NCBI RefSeq assembly: GCF_004353985.1
Contig: NZ_SMOA01000004.1
Span: forward strand, 1-64,000
DNA from: Paracraurococcus ruber
GTDB taxonomy: Bacteria; Pseudomonadota; Alphaproteobacteria; Acetobacterales; Acetobacteraceae
Reading direction: 5' to 3'
Length of the DNA stretch: 64,000 bases
Below, piece by piece: positions 17,740 through 24,926 of this stretch. The notes under the pieces were generated by a model. It saw only the letters and a program-made list of their open reading frames with translations, did not search any database and had not been told where the DNA came from. The stretch's first letter is position 1. Every line of letters begins with the position of its first letter. A program made the position numbers and the translations under genes.

Positions 17740-18377
17740 CGTCTTGCATCCACCGGCGGCGCAGCCGGGCCGGGCAGGCCGGCCAGCACCGCGAGCCATT
17801 TCAGGTATTCGCGGCCGAGCAGCGACCAGGTCCGCAGCCGGGCGGCCGCCCCGGCGTCCCGCAGCGGCGCGGGCGTGACCGGGTGCGGCACCAACTCCGT
17901 CTCCGGCATGGCCCGGCGCAGTTCCAGCAGCGCGCGGGGCATGTGGTAGCCAGCGGTGACGATGCGGACGGACCGTAACCCTGCCGCCTGCGCCCAGGCC
18001 GCGATCTCCGCCGCATTGCCGCGCGTCGTCGCCGCCTCATGCCCCAGCGCGACGCGGCCTGCCAAATCCTCGGTCTCCATCGCCGCCAGCCGTGCCACCT
18101 CCGGCAGCCCGACCAGCCGATGCGCGCCGGACACCAGCAGGACACGTCCCCGACCCTCCCGCAGCAGCCGCAGGCCGGTTTCCACGCGCTCGGCCCCGCC
18201 GGTCAGAACGGCGATGCCGTCGGTGTCGCGCCAGGCCTCCGCCGGCGGCGCCGCCGCCTGGCGCAGGAACCACGCGAAGCTGGCCAGCAGCAGCAAGGCC
18301 GGCAGGACCGGCAGCAGCAGCCACCGCAGGCGGCGGTTGCGCCGCGGCGGCGACTTCGTCGCCTGGGCCGCGAGCAT
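17736..18377 (-). CDS. YdcF family protein (DUF218)
   Basis: This is a 213-residue protein with one N-terminal transmembrane helix (WLLLPVLPALLLLASFAWF) and a DUF218 domain facing the periplasm or membrane surface. The domain motifs are DGIAVLTGGAERVETGLRLL at the start, VLLVSGAH, EAATTRGNAAEIAAWA and VTAGYHMPRALLELRR. Relatives such as SanA and ElyC affect envelope integrity and peptidoglycan precursor metabolism (established for those members). It begins MLAAQATKSPP at 18377, sharing one base with the ftsX stop (TGATG), and overlaps plsC at the other end, so all three are translationally coupled. Confidence 0.87.
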   Translation of the reverse strand: MLAAQATKSPPRRNRRLRWLLLPVLPALLLLASFAWFLRQAAAPPAEAWRDTDGIAVLTGGAERVETGLRLLREGRGRVLLVSGAHRLVGLPEVARLAAMETEDLAGRVALGHEAATTRGNAAEIAAWAQAAGLRSVRIVTAGYHMPRALLELRRAMPETELVPHPVTPAPLRDAGAAARLRTWSLLGREYLKWLAVLAGLPGPAAPPVDARR

Positions 18378-19249
18378 CAGGGCAGCCGCCGCAGCCAGAG
18401 GCGCAAGGTGACCTGCGCGGTCACCCAGCCGATCAGCGCGGCAGCCGGCGGCAGCAGCGCGAGCTCCGCCCAAGGCAGGCGTTGCCAGGGCAGGTCCAGG
18501 AGCCCCTCCGCCACGCGGCCGCCCGAGAGCGGCGCCGCCATGTCGGCGAAGCCGGCCAGGATCGGCGCCGCCACCACCGTGCCGCCGAAGGCCCCCAGCC
18601 CCACCAGCCAGGCCACGCGCCCGGCGAAGCGGCCGGCGATATCGGCATCCGTGGCGCCCAGCGCATGCAGCACGGCGATCGCGTCCCGTCGCGCGGCGAT
18701 GCCGGCGCGCACCGCCACCGCGATGACCGCCGTGGCGATCCCCGCCACCAGCACCAGGGCGGCGACCGCAACCGCCTGCAGGCTGCGCGCCAGCGCAAGC
18801 AGCCGGGCCACCCAGACGCCATGCGCCTCCACCTGCGCGCCCGGCACCAGCGCGGCGATGCGGCCGGCCAGCGCGGCGGGATCAGCCGGCAGCCGCGCCA
18901 GGCGCAGCTCGATCACCTTCGGCAGGGGAATGGCGATGGCGTCGCCGAGCCAGGGGCGCAGCAGGGCGGCGAGCCTGGCGGGATCGGCAAGCCGCGCCTC
19001 GGCGATCTCCGGCATGGCTTCCAGCACGGCCAGGGCGCGATCGGTCGCGGCACCGGGGGCGAGCTGGACGGTGAGCGCGGTCGCCGCCCCACCTTCCCAG
19101 CGCGACGCCAGATCGGCCGCGCCGCGCGCGCCGGCCAGGGTCAGCGCGGCCAGCAGGCCCATGGCGCCGACCAGCGCGGGCAGCAGGCGGTCGGAGAGGA
19201 CCCTCCGAAGCCCGAGCGGATCTCGCCCGCGGGCGCGCCGCAGCGTCAC
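18377..19249 (-). CDS. ftsX: Cell division protein FtsX
   Basis: This is the 290-residue integral-membrane subunit of the FtsEX complex, which transmits ATP hydrolysis by FtsE to periplasmic cell-wall hydrolases at the septum. The arrangement is one N-terminal transmembrane helix (LLPALVGAMGLLAALTLAG), a periplasmic domain of about 110 residues, and three C-terminal helices (AVAVAALVLVAGIATAVIAV; VAWLVGLGAFGGTVVAAPIL; LALLPPAAALIGWVTAQVTL). The cytosolic loop ALGATDADIAGRF is typical of FtsX. A 93-nt gap separates it from ftsE, longer than the overlap usual in related genomes, so a non-ATG start further upstream is possible. Confidence 0.9.
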   Translation of the reverse strand: MTLRRARGRDPLGLRRVLSDRLLPALVGAMGLLAALTLAGARGAADLASRWEGGAATALTVQLAPGAATDRALAVLEAMPEIAEARLADPARLAALLRPWLGDAIAIPLPKVIELRLARLPADPAALAGRIAALVPGAQVEAHGVWVARLLALARSLQAVAVAALVLVAGIATAVIAVAVRAGIAARRDAIAVLHALGATDADIAGRFAGRVAWLVGLGAFGGTVVAAPILAGFADMAAPLSGGRVAEGLLDLPWQRLPWAELALLPPAAALIGWVTAQVTLRLWLRRLP

Positions 19250-19342
19250 GGGAACACCCCCATGCCGCGCCGCGCCGTTGCACGGGCTGCCGCATCGTCC
19301 CGCCCCCTCGGCTGCCGCCGGGACGCCGGCGCCGCTCCCGGC

Positions 19343-20005
19343 TCAGCCATGCGACACCAGGCGCCCGGCATCGAGCCGGAGCGAAGCCGCCGGATATTCC
19401 GCAACCAGGGTCTCGGCATGTGTCGCCACCACCACGGTGGTGCCGAGCCGATGCATCTCGCGCAGCAGGGACAGCACCCGGCGAGCCTGGGGGATGTCGA
19501 GATTGCCGGTCGGTTCGTCCGCCACCAGCAGGGCCGGGCGCATGACCACCGCGCGGGCGATGGCAACGCGCTGCTGCTCCCCGCCGGACAGCGCGGCCGG
19601 CATCGCATCCGCCTTCGGCGCCAGCCCGACCCAGCGGAGGATCTCGGTGACATCGGCGCGGATCTGGTGCGGCGCCCGGCCCGCCACCCGCAGCGGCAGC
19701 GCCACGTTGTCGAAGACCGGCAGGTGCGGCAGCAGGCGGAAATCCTGGTAGACGACGCCGACGCGGCGCCGCAGCGCCGGCAGCGCTGCCCGCCTGGTGC
19801 GGGAAAGCGCGACGCCGAGCACCTCAACCTCGCCGCGGGTGGCACGCGCCGCCAGGTGCATCAGCCGCAGCAGGGACGTCTTGCCGGCGCCCGAGGCCCC
19901 GAGCAGCCAGTGGAAGCTCCCGGGCTCCAGCACGAAGGACAGGTCGCGCAGCACCTCGGGCGCCGACTCGCCATACCGCAGCCCGACCTCGGCGAAGCGC
20001 ACCAT
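19343..20005 (-). CDS. ftsE: Cell division ATP-binding protein FtsE
   Basis: This is the 220-residue ABC ATPase partner of FtsX. The Walker A is GASGAGKTS, the Q-loop sits in VVYQDFRLLPHLPVFDNVAL, the signature is LSGGEQQRVAIARA, and the Walker B is LLVADEPTGNLD. The DFRLLP element is characteristic of FtsE. The start ATG at 20005 gives MVRFAEVGLRYG. It heads the ftsE-ftsX-ydcF-plsC operon; the promoter must lie in the 341-nt region upstream. Confidence 0.95.
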   Translation of the reverse strand: MVRFAEVGLRYGESAPEVLRDLSFVLEPGSFHWLLGASGAGKTSLLRLMHLAARATRGEVEVLGVALSRTRRAALPALRRRVGVVYQDFRLLPHLPVFDNVALPLRVAGRAPHQIRADVTEILRWVGLAPKADAMPAALSGGEQQRVAIARAVVMRPALLVADEPTGNLDIPQARRVLSLLREMHRLGTTVVVATHAETLVAEYPAASLRLDAGRLVSHG

Positions 20006-20346
20006 GCGGCGGACAATGCCGCCCCGGCGGGGCAGAGCCAAGGGTTTGGTCGCGGCCTCGTGAGCGATCGCCGGTCAGGGCCATGGGAGGCCATGCCGGC
20101 ACCCGGGGACGCGTTGGCGCCCGACTTGCCGGTCAGGGCGCCGACGGGGCCGGACGCCTCGCCGGCGGCCGGCATGGGCCATGGCAGGCCGTCGAGGGGC
20201 GAGCGCCGGGGCATCGTCCCGTCCCGGCGGGCTGCCGGCACCCGGTCCCGGCAGCCGGTCATTCCATTGATGAACGGCGGAAGGCCCGGTGCGGAAATCC
20301 GCCGTCCTCACCCGGCGGGTGCCGCCGGGCCTCCGTCCACGCGCCT
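20006..20346. other. ftsE upstream region with a hairpin
   Basis: These 341 nt contain the presumed ftsE promoter, although I can not identify it by consensus. A perfect 8-bp stem with a 3-nt loop lies at 20311-20329, 18 nt after the stop of the 112-residue gene on the minus strand. It lacks a T run, so it may be a Rho-independent-like barrier or processing site rather than a classic terminator. Confidence 0.45.
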
Positions 20347-20685
20347 TCAGGCCGAGACGGCGCTGGCCGGCTCCTTCGACAGCCGCTGCAGATCGCAGAG
20401 CGTCGAGCGCAGGAGGCCGATCTCGCCTTCCAGCAGCGGGCCGTCACGCTCCTCGCCGAGCCGCCGCACCACCGTCGCCAGCTTCAGCACCACATCGCCG
20501 ACCGAGACGGCGCGCGCCTTGGCCAGAGCACCGAGCGCGGCGATCTCGGCCTCGAGCAGGAGGTCCAGCAGTTCCTCGTCCGCGGTCTCGGCGGTCTCGA
20601 CCTGCAGCAGGCGGGCCGACAGGGCCTGGACGTCGGGCGCGGTGTAGGCAGCGGCCTGGGGACGGAAAGGGATAACGTGCGACAT
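20347..20685 (-). CDS. Small helical protein of unknown function
   Basis: This is a 112-residue protein starting MSHVIPFRPQAAAYT. The rest appears almost entirely alpha-helical with heptad-like Leu spacing (EELLDLLLEAEIAALGALAK; DGPLLEGEIGLLRSTLCDLQ). There is no signal peptide or membrane segment. No family is recognised. The chosen start follows an AT-richer upstream region with repeated ACGAAAA sequences, which looks like a genuine promoter/operator region. The gene is probably monocistronic. Confidence 0.65.
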   Translation of the reverse strand: MSHVIPFRPQAAAYTAPDVQALSARLLQVETAETADEELLDLLLEAEIAALGALAKARAVSVGDVVLKLATVVRRLGEERDGPLLEGEIGLLRSTLCDLQRLSKEPASAVSA

Positions 20686-20794
20686 GAAATGGCTCCGCGG
20701 CATCGGTATCGAGCGGGGGGTACAGGCAATCCGAAAGGCGCAGCGGTCCGGCAGGACCCGACCGTGGCGAGGGGGCGGCGTTGCTCTGCCTGAC

Positions 20795-20836
20795 CTCACG
20801 AAAACGCGATCTGTAGATTGAATACGAAAATGTGAG
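20795..20836 (-). promoter_or_regulatory. Repeat-containing AT-rich region upstream of the 112-residue gene
   Basis: Two copies of ACGAAAA (20798-20804 and 20824-20830, start to start 26 nt) lie inside an inverted repeat CTCAC/GTGAG (20795-20799 and 20832-20836). The stretch is AT-rich compared with its surroundings and sits about 110 nt upstream of the start at 20685. It may be an operator or promoter; no known regulator motif is recognised. Confidence 0.35.
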
Positions 20837-20875
20837 ATGCCGTGCAACCTGGAATCCATCAATCCTGGCGTGGAA

Positions 20876-21226
20876 TCAGAAGCCGTGGAATGCGCGTGAA
20901 TCCGCTGGCGCGGCATCCCGCCGCTCGGCCATGGCGTAGTCCCGCAGCACGGCCGCCACGCGAAGCCGGTATCCGGCGAAGACCCCGTCCCGGCCCGCCG
21001 CCTGCGACTGCCGGTGCAGGCCATGGGTCCGCCAGCAGGTCACCGCGGCCTCGTCCTCCCAGAAGGACAGGCTGAGCAGCCTGCGCGGATCGCTCAGGCT
21101 GCGGAAGCGCTCGACCGAGATGAAGCCCGGCACCTTCTCGAGCTCGGGCCTCAGGCGGGCGGCGTGGTCCAGGTACTCGTCCATCCGGCCCTCGGCCGGC
21201 TCCACCTCGAAGATCACCGCAATCAT
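20876..21226 (-). CDS. Antibiotic biosynthesis monooxygenase (ABM) family protein
   Basis: This is a 116-residue dimeric ferredoxin-like (ABM) domain protein. It begins MIAVIFEVEPAEGRMDEYLD, followed by RLRPELEKVPGFISVERF and LSLSFWEDEAAVTCWRTH, the usual strand-helix-strand pattern. ABM proteins include monooxygenases, haem-degrading enzymes and small-molecule-binding proteins. The haem-ligand pattern of IsdG is not evident. It is divergent from an ArsR-type regulator, with 104 nt between the starts, which suggests control by that regulator. Confidence 0.83.
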   Translation of the reverse strand: MIAVIFEVEPAEGRMDEYLDHAARLRPELEKVPGFISVERFRSLSDPRRLLSLSFWEDEAAVTCWRTHGLHRQSQAAGRDGVFAGYRLRVAAVLRDYAMAERRDAAPADSRAFHGF

Positions 21227-21330
21227 CGCCAGCACTCCCCTGTCCTGCCGCATGCTGTCACGCCCGGTCGCGGCCTGTCCTTCGTCCTGGCCCGAAGCGC
21301 GCGGACGACGGCGCCGCTAGTCTGCGGGCC

Positions 21331-22038
21331 ATGACGACCCCCGCCGCCTTCGCCGCCACCACCGCGCTGATGGCCGAGCCGCCGCGGGCGGCCATGCTCC
21401 AGGCCCTGCTCTCCGGTGAGGCGATGACCGCCGGCGAGCTGGCACGGGTGGCCGGCATCGGGGCTCCGGCGGCGAGCGCGCATCTGGCGCGGCTGGTCGA
21501 GGGCGGGCTGGTCACGGTGCATCCCCAGGGCCGGCATCGCTACCACCGCCTGGCGACAGAGGACGTCGCGGCGGCGATCGAGATGCTCGGGGGCCTCGCC
21601 GACCGGGTGGCGCCGCCGCGCCGCTGGCCGCATGGAGAGGCCTTCCGCACGGCGCGGCTCTGCTACGACCACCTGGCGGGGCGGCTGGGGGTGGCGCTGC
21701 ATGCGGGCCTGGTGGACCGGGGCTGGATGGCGCCGGCCCCCGGCGGCTGGGCGCCGACGCCGGCCGGAGAGGCGCACCTGGCCGATCTCGGCGTCGACCT
21801 CGCGGCGGCCCGGAGCGCCAGACGCCTCGCCTGCGACTGCATGGACTGGTCGGAGCGCCGGGCGCATCTCGCCGGCGGCCTGGGGCGGGAGTTGGCCGCC
21901 TGCTGCCTGCGGCGGCACTGGGTCTCGCGGCTGTCGGGCCAGGATGGGGGCGACGCGCTGGCGCGGCGGCGCCTGACCATCACGCCAGAGGGCGCGCGGC
22001 GGTTGGGCGATGCCTTCGGCTTCCGCCTGCAACCCTGA
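21331..22038 (+). CDS. ArsR-type winged-helix transcriptional regulator
   Basis: This 235-residue protein has an N-terminal ArsR/SmtB-like DNA-binding domain: PPRAAMLQALLSGEAMTAGE, then LARVAGIGAPAASAHLARL (recognition helix) and GLVTVHPQGRHRYHRLA (wing). The second half, about 130 residues, has a conserved-looking block ARLCYDHLAGRLGVALHAGL, then CDCMDWSERRAHLAGGLGR. The CDCMDW cluster may bind a metal or thiol-reactive ligand (inference). Being twice the length of minimal ArsR proteins, it has a distinct sensor domain. Its divergent partner, the ABM gene, is the likely target. Confidence 0.87.
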   Translation: MTTPAAFAATTALMAEPPRAAMLQALLSGEAMTAGELARVAGIGAPAASAHLARLVEGGLVTVHPQGRHRYHRLATEDVAAAIEMLGGLADRVAPPRRWPHGEAFRTARLCYDHLAGRLGVALHAGLVDRGWMAPAPGGWAPTPAGEAHLADLGVDLAAARSARRLACDCMDWSERRAHLAGGLGRELAACCLRRHWVSRLSGQDGGDALARRRLTITPEGARRLGDAFGFRLQP

Positions 22039-22116
22039 CGTTCACCGCCGAGCCGAAGCCGCTCGCGGATGGGCGATTCGCGGGCGTGCACCCGCCTTTG
22101 CAGATTACCGAAATAC

Positions 22117-22228
22117 GTGCTCAATCATAGATTGTATTTTGGGGTTGTGAGCAAGCTATCTTGTTATGAATCGAGACATGCGCGTCCCGCGGCATCGCAT
22201 GCCCAAAAAAAATGCCAGTGTGCTCAAT
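22117..22228. repeat. AT-rich island bounded by a 9-nt direct repeat
   Basis: GTGCTCAAT occurs at 22117-22125 and again at 22220-22228. The roughly 94 nt between them are unusually AT-rich (for example A8 at 22205-22212, TATTTTGGGG at 22135-22144) in a convergent intergenic gap. The inner ends show an imperfect inverted match (TTTTGGG near the left, CCCAAAA near the right). This layout resembles a tiny non-autonomous element with a 9-nt target duplication, but the terminal repeats are weak. Confidence 0.35.
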
Positions 22229-22253
22229 GTGTTCCGGCCTTCCAGGGCCGAAA

Positions 22254-23420
22254 CTAGCGCCCCAGCCAGGCCGCCAGCCGGCCGGGCGCCGCGGCCATGT
22301 CCGCTTCCGGCCCGCAATAGCTGAAACGCAGGAAGCGGCGGCCGCGGTCACGGTCGAAATCCACCCCGGGGGTCGCGGCGATGCCGGCTTCCGCCAGCAT
22401 GCGGCGGCAGAACTCGATCGAGTCGTTGGCCAGGTGGCCTATATCCGCCCAGAGATAGAAGGCGCCATCGGCCGGGGAGAGCCGGTCGAACCCCGCCTGC
22501 GGCAGCGCCTGCAGGAGCCCGGCGCGGGACCGGCGGTACCGGGCGATGTTGGCCTCCAATTCCTCACGGCAGCCGAAGGCCGCTTCCGCCGTGACCTGCG
22601 CGACATGCGGGGCGGAGATGAAAAGGTTCTGCGCCAGGCATTCCACCGGCCGGACCAGATCCTCCGGCAGCACCAGCCAACCGATGCGCCAGCCGGTCAT
22701 GGAGAAATACTTGGAGAAGCTGTTGACCACGATCGCGCCCGGGATGGCGGCGGCCGTGGTCTCCGGCACCGCCCCGTAGGTGAGGCCGTGATAGATCTCG
22801 TCCGAGACCAGCCGCACGCCGTTGGTCCCGCACCATTCGGCGATGGCGGCGAATTCCTCGGGCGGCAGCATGGTGCCGGCCGGATTGCAGGGGCTGGCGA
22901 GGATCAGCCCGGCCGGGCGCGGGTCCATCGCCTCCAGCATGGCCACCGTCGGCTGCCAGCGCGTCTCCGACCCGCAGGGCAGCAGCACCGGGCGCATGCC
23001 AAGCGCGGTCAGGATGTTCGCATAGGGCGGGTAGAAGGGCGCCGCCATGGCCACCGCATCGCCCGGATCGAAGGCCGCCAGGAAGGCCAGCGGGAAGGCG
23101 CCCGAGGCGCCGACCGTCACCGCCACGCGGTCGGCCGGGACCGGGACACCGTAGCGCTCGGCATAATGCTGCGCGATCCGCTCCCGCAGGCTGCGCCGGC
23201 CGAAGGCCTCGGTGTAGCCCATGGGGTCGCCGGCCTGCAGGGCGCGGATCGCCGCCTCGGCCGCGCCGCGCGGCACGCCCGTGCCGGGCTGGCCGACCTC
23301 CATCCGGATCACCCCCGGGTCGCCCGGGGCCAGGGTGGCCGCCTTGGCGTTGGCGGCAGTGATGACGTCCATCACCAGGAAGGGCGGCGCCTCGGCGCCG
23401 CGGCCGATCTTCAGCGCCAT
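22254..23420 (-). CDS. Class I/II PLP-dependent aminotransferase
   Basis: This is a 388-residue fold-type I aminotransferase. The PLP-binding Lys lies in NSFSKYFSMTGWRIGW, and the substrate/PLP contacts include ASPCNPAGTML and VSDEIYHGLTYG. The C-terminal RFLRFSYCG supplies the carboxylate-binding Arg. The overall pattern resembles the aspartate/alanine aminotransferase subgroup. Substrate is not deducible from sequence alone. It is followed on the same strand by nothing and preceded, 12 nt upstream, by the gamma-glutamyltransferase-like gene, so the two are likely co-transcribed. Confidence 0.93.
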   Translation of the reverse strand: MALKIGRGAEAPPFLVMDVITAANAKAATLAPGDPGVIRMEVGQPGTGVPRGAAEAAIRALQAGDPMGYTEAFGRRSLRERIAQHYAERYGVPVPADRVAVTVGASGAFPLAFLAAFDPGDAVAMAAPFYPPYANILTALGMRPVLLPCGSETRWQPTVAMLEAMDPRPAGLILASPCNPAGTMLPPEEFAAIAEWCGTNGVRLVSDEIYHGLTYGAVPETTAAAIPGAIVVNSFSKYFSMTGWRIGWLVLPEDLVRPVECLAQNLFISAPHVAQVTAEAAFGCREELEANIARYRRSRAGLLQALPQAGFDRLSPADGAFYLWADIGHLANDSIEFCRRMLAEAGIAATPGVDFDRDRGRRFLRFSYCGPEADMAAAPGRLAAWLGR

Positions 23421-23432
23421 CGCCGCCCCCTC

Positions 23433-24926
23433 CTACTGGTCCACCGCGCCCAGCGCGACGCCGGCACCGCGCGGGTCGGTCAGCGCGATGCAGCGGTCCG
23501 GCCGGCCCGGCAGGTAGTTGGCGCAGACCGCCAGCTGCGTCCGGGCCGGCGCGGGCGAGCCGCGGTCGAGCGCCGATTCCGGCAGGTCCCCGCGCAGCAG
23601 GCTGAGCGCCGCCGGGCCGGCCACGCCGATGGGCGCCGCCTGCTGGCCGGAGGCCACCGCCAGCAGCTTGAAGCCGCGGATATTCGCGTTGTAGGCGATC
23701 GCCGCCGAGAGCAGCGCCGGCTGCACCGCGCCGGTGCCGGGCGCCGCCGCCAGCAGGAAGCCGAGGCCGGGCGCGACGCGGCCGGTGCCGAACAGGTTGT
23801 TCAGCGTGAAGGCGCAGGAGACGGCGAGGCCAGTGCGGTCGAAGACGATCAGCCCGGCGGACGCCGGCAGCGCGGCGAAGCGCGCCGGCGGCAGGTCGCC
23901 GCTGCCCACCAGCCGCACCGGATCGCCACCCTGCTGCCGCCAGGCGGCGACGGCGGCCAGGCCGCGCTCGGTCGCGGCCGTGAGGTCGGCGCCGCCCCGC
24001 ATCGCCTCGAAGGCCGCCGCGGCGGCGAGGCCGCCATCGGCCGGCGGCGGCAGGAAGGCGATCCGGTCGCCGCCGCGGCTGGGCAGGTCGATCGGCCGCG
24101 CCAGGCCCGGCAGGGCGGTGCGCAGCTCCTCGAGCGTCAGGTGGCCGCCGGCGCTGCGCGAGACATCCTCCAGCCGTCGCGCCAGGACGCCCTGGTGCAT
24201 GTCGCCCACGCCGGCCAGGCGCAGCTGGCCGAGCGTCGCGGCCAGCTCGGGTTGCAGCATCTGCTCGCCGGACTGCTTCGCGCCGCCACCGGGCCGGCCG
24301 AATATCGCCTGCGCCGCCGGGTCGGCCAGCAGCGGGCCGGACACGGCAGCCAGGTCGGCGGCCAGGCCGCGGCTGACTTCCGTACCGAAGCGCGCCAGCT
24401 GTTCCGCCGGCGCCATCAGCTCCTCGAAGGGCCGGCGCGGGTTGCGGGTGTGCAGGGCGAAGAGGCCGCGGGCCAGCAGCGGCACCGCCGCCGGCCGGTC
24501 CGCCCCGGCGGGGACCGTCTGGCGGGCGCCGGGGAGGAACAGCACCGCCTCGGTCGCCGCCTTGGCCGGGTCGAAGACCAGGCAGGCGCCGCCGCCGCCG
24601 ATCCCGACGCGGGACGGCAGCGTGACCGCCATGGCGAAGCCGGCGGCGACGGCGGCATCCACCGCCGTCCCGCCCGCCGAAAGGACCTGCCGCCCGACCA
24701 GCGCTGCCGCCGGATCCTCCGCCGCGATGCCGCCGAGGAAGCCGCGGACGAAGCCGGGCGTGCCTTCGGCCGGGCCGGCGCTGCCCAAGGGATTCAGCCC
24801 TGACAGGGTCTCGCAGCCCGGCAGGGCCAGGGCGCCCAGCGCCAGCACGCCGGCCCGCAGCCGGCCGCCAAGCCCCGGCGCCGCCCCTGGGCGGCACGCC
24901 GCGGGGCGCGGTAGAAGGCCGGGCAT
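23433..24926 (-). CDS. Gamma-glutamyltransferase-like lipoprotein, degenerate active site
   Basis: This 497-residue protein shows the GGT (Ntn-hydrolase) framework: GGTAVDAAVAAGFAMAVTLP, then VGIGGGGACLVFD, and FTLNNLFGTG in the second half. The export signal ends in a lipobox ALPG|C. Where catalytic members have the autoprocessing Thr (TTHxSVVD), this sequence reads SAGLIVFD, with Ser356 at the Thr position and the His absent. The later GSPGG-type oxyanion region is also lost. It is shorter than typical GGT (about 580). It may be inactive or have altered chemistry. The ATG at 24926 overlaps the start codon of the divergent M48 gene; an ATG at 24953 is an alternative. Confidence 0.78.
   Translation of the reverse strand: MPGLLPRPAACRPGAAPGLGGRLRAGVLALGALALPGCETLSGLNPLGSAGPAEGTPGFVRGFLGGIAAEDPAAALVGRQVLSAGGTAVDAAVAAGFAMAVTLPSRVGIGGGGACLVFDPAKAATEAVLFLPGARQTVPAGADRPAAVPLLARGLFALHTRNPRRPFEELMAPAEQLARFGTEVSRGLAADLAAVSGPLLADPAAQAIFGRPGGGAKQSGEQMLQPELAATLGQLRLAGVGDMHQGVLARRLEDVSRSAGGHLTLEELRTALPGLARPIDLPSRGGDRIAFLPPPADGGLAAAAAFEAMRGGADLTAATERGLAAVAAWRQQGGDPVRLVGSGDLPPARFAALPASAGLIVFDRTGLAVSCAFTLNNLFGTGRVAPGLGFLLAAAPGTGAVQPALLSAAIAYNANIRGFKLLAVASGQQAAPIGVAGPAALSLLRGDLPESALDRGSPAPARTQLAVCANYLPGRPDRCIALTDPRGAGVALGAVDQ

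Noticed and set aside
22069-22257. A 62-codon plus-strand frame with several Cys residues in the AT-rich island
   Set aside because: No ribosome-binding site, overlap with the candidate small element, and no recognisable domain; it is more likely a chance frame.
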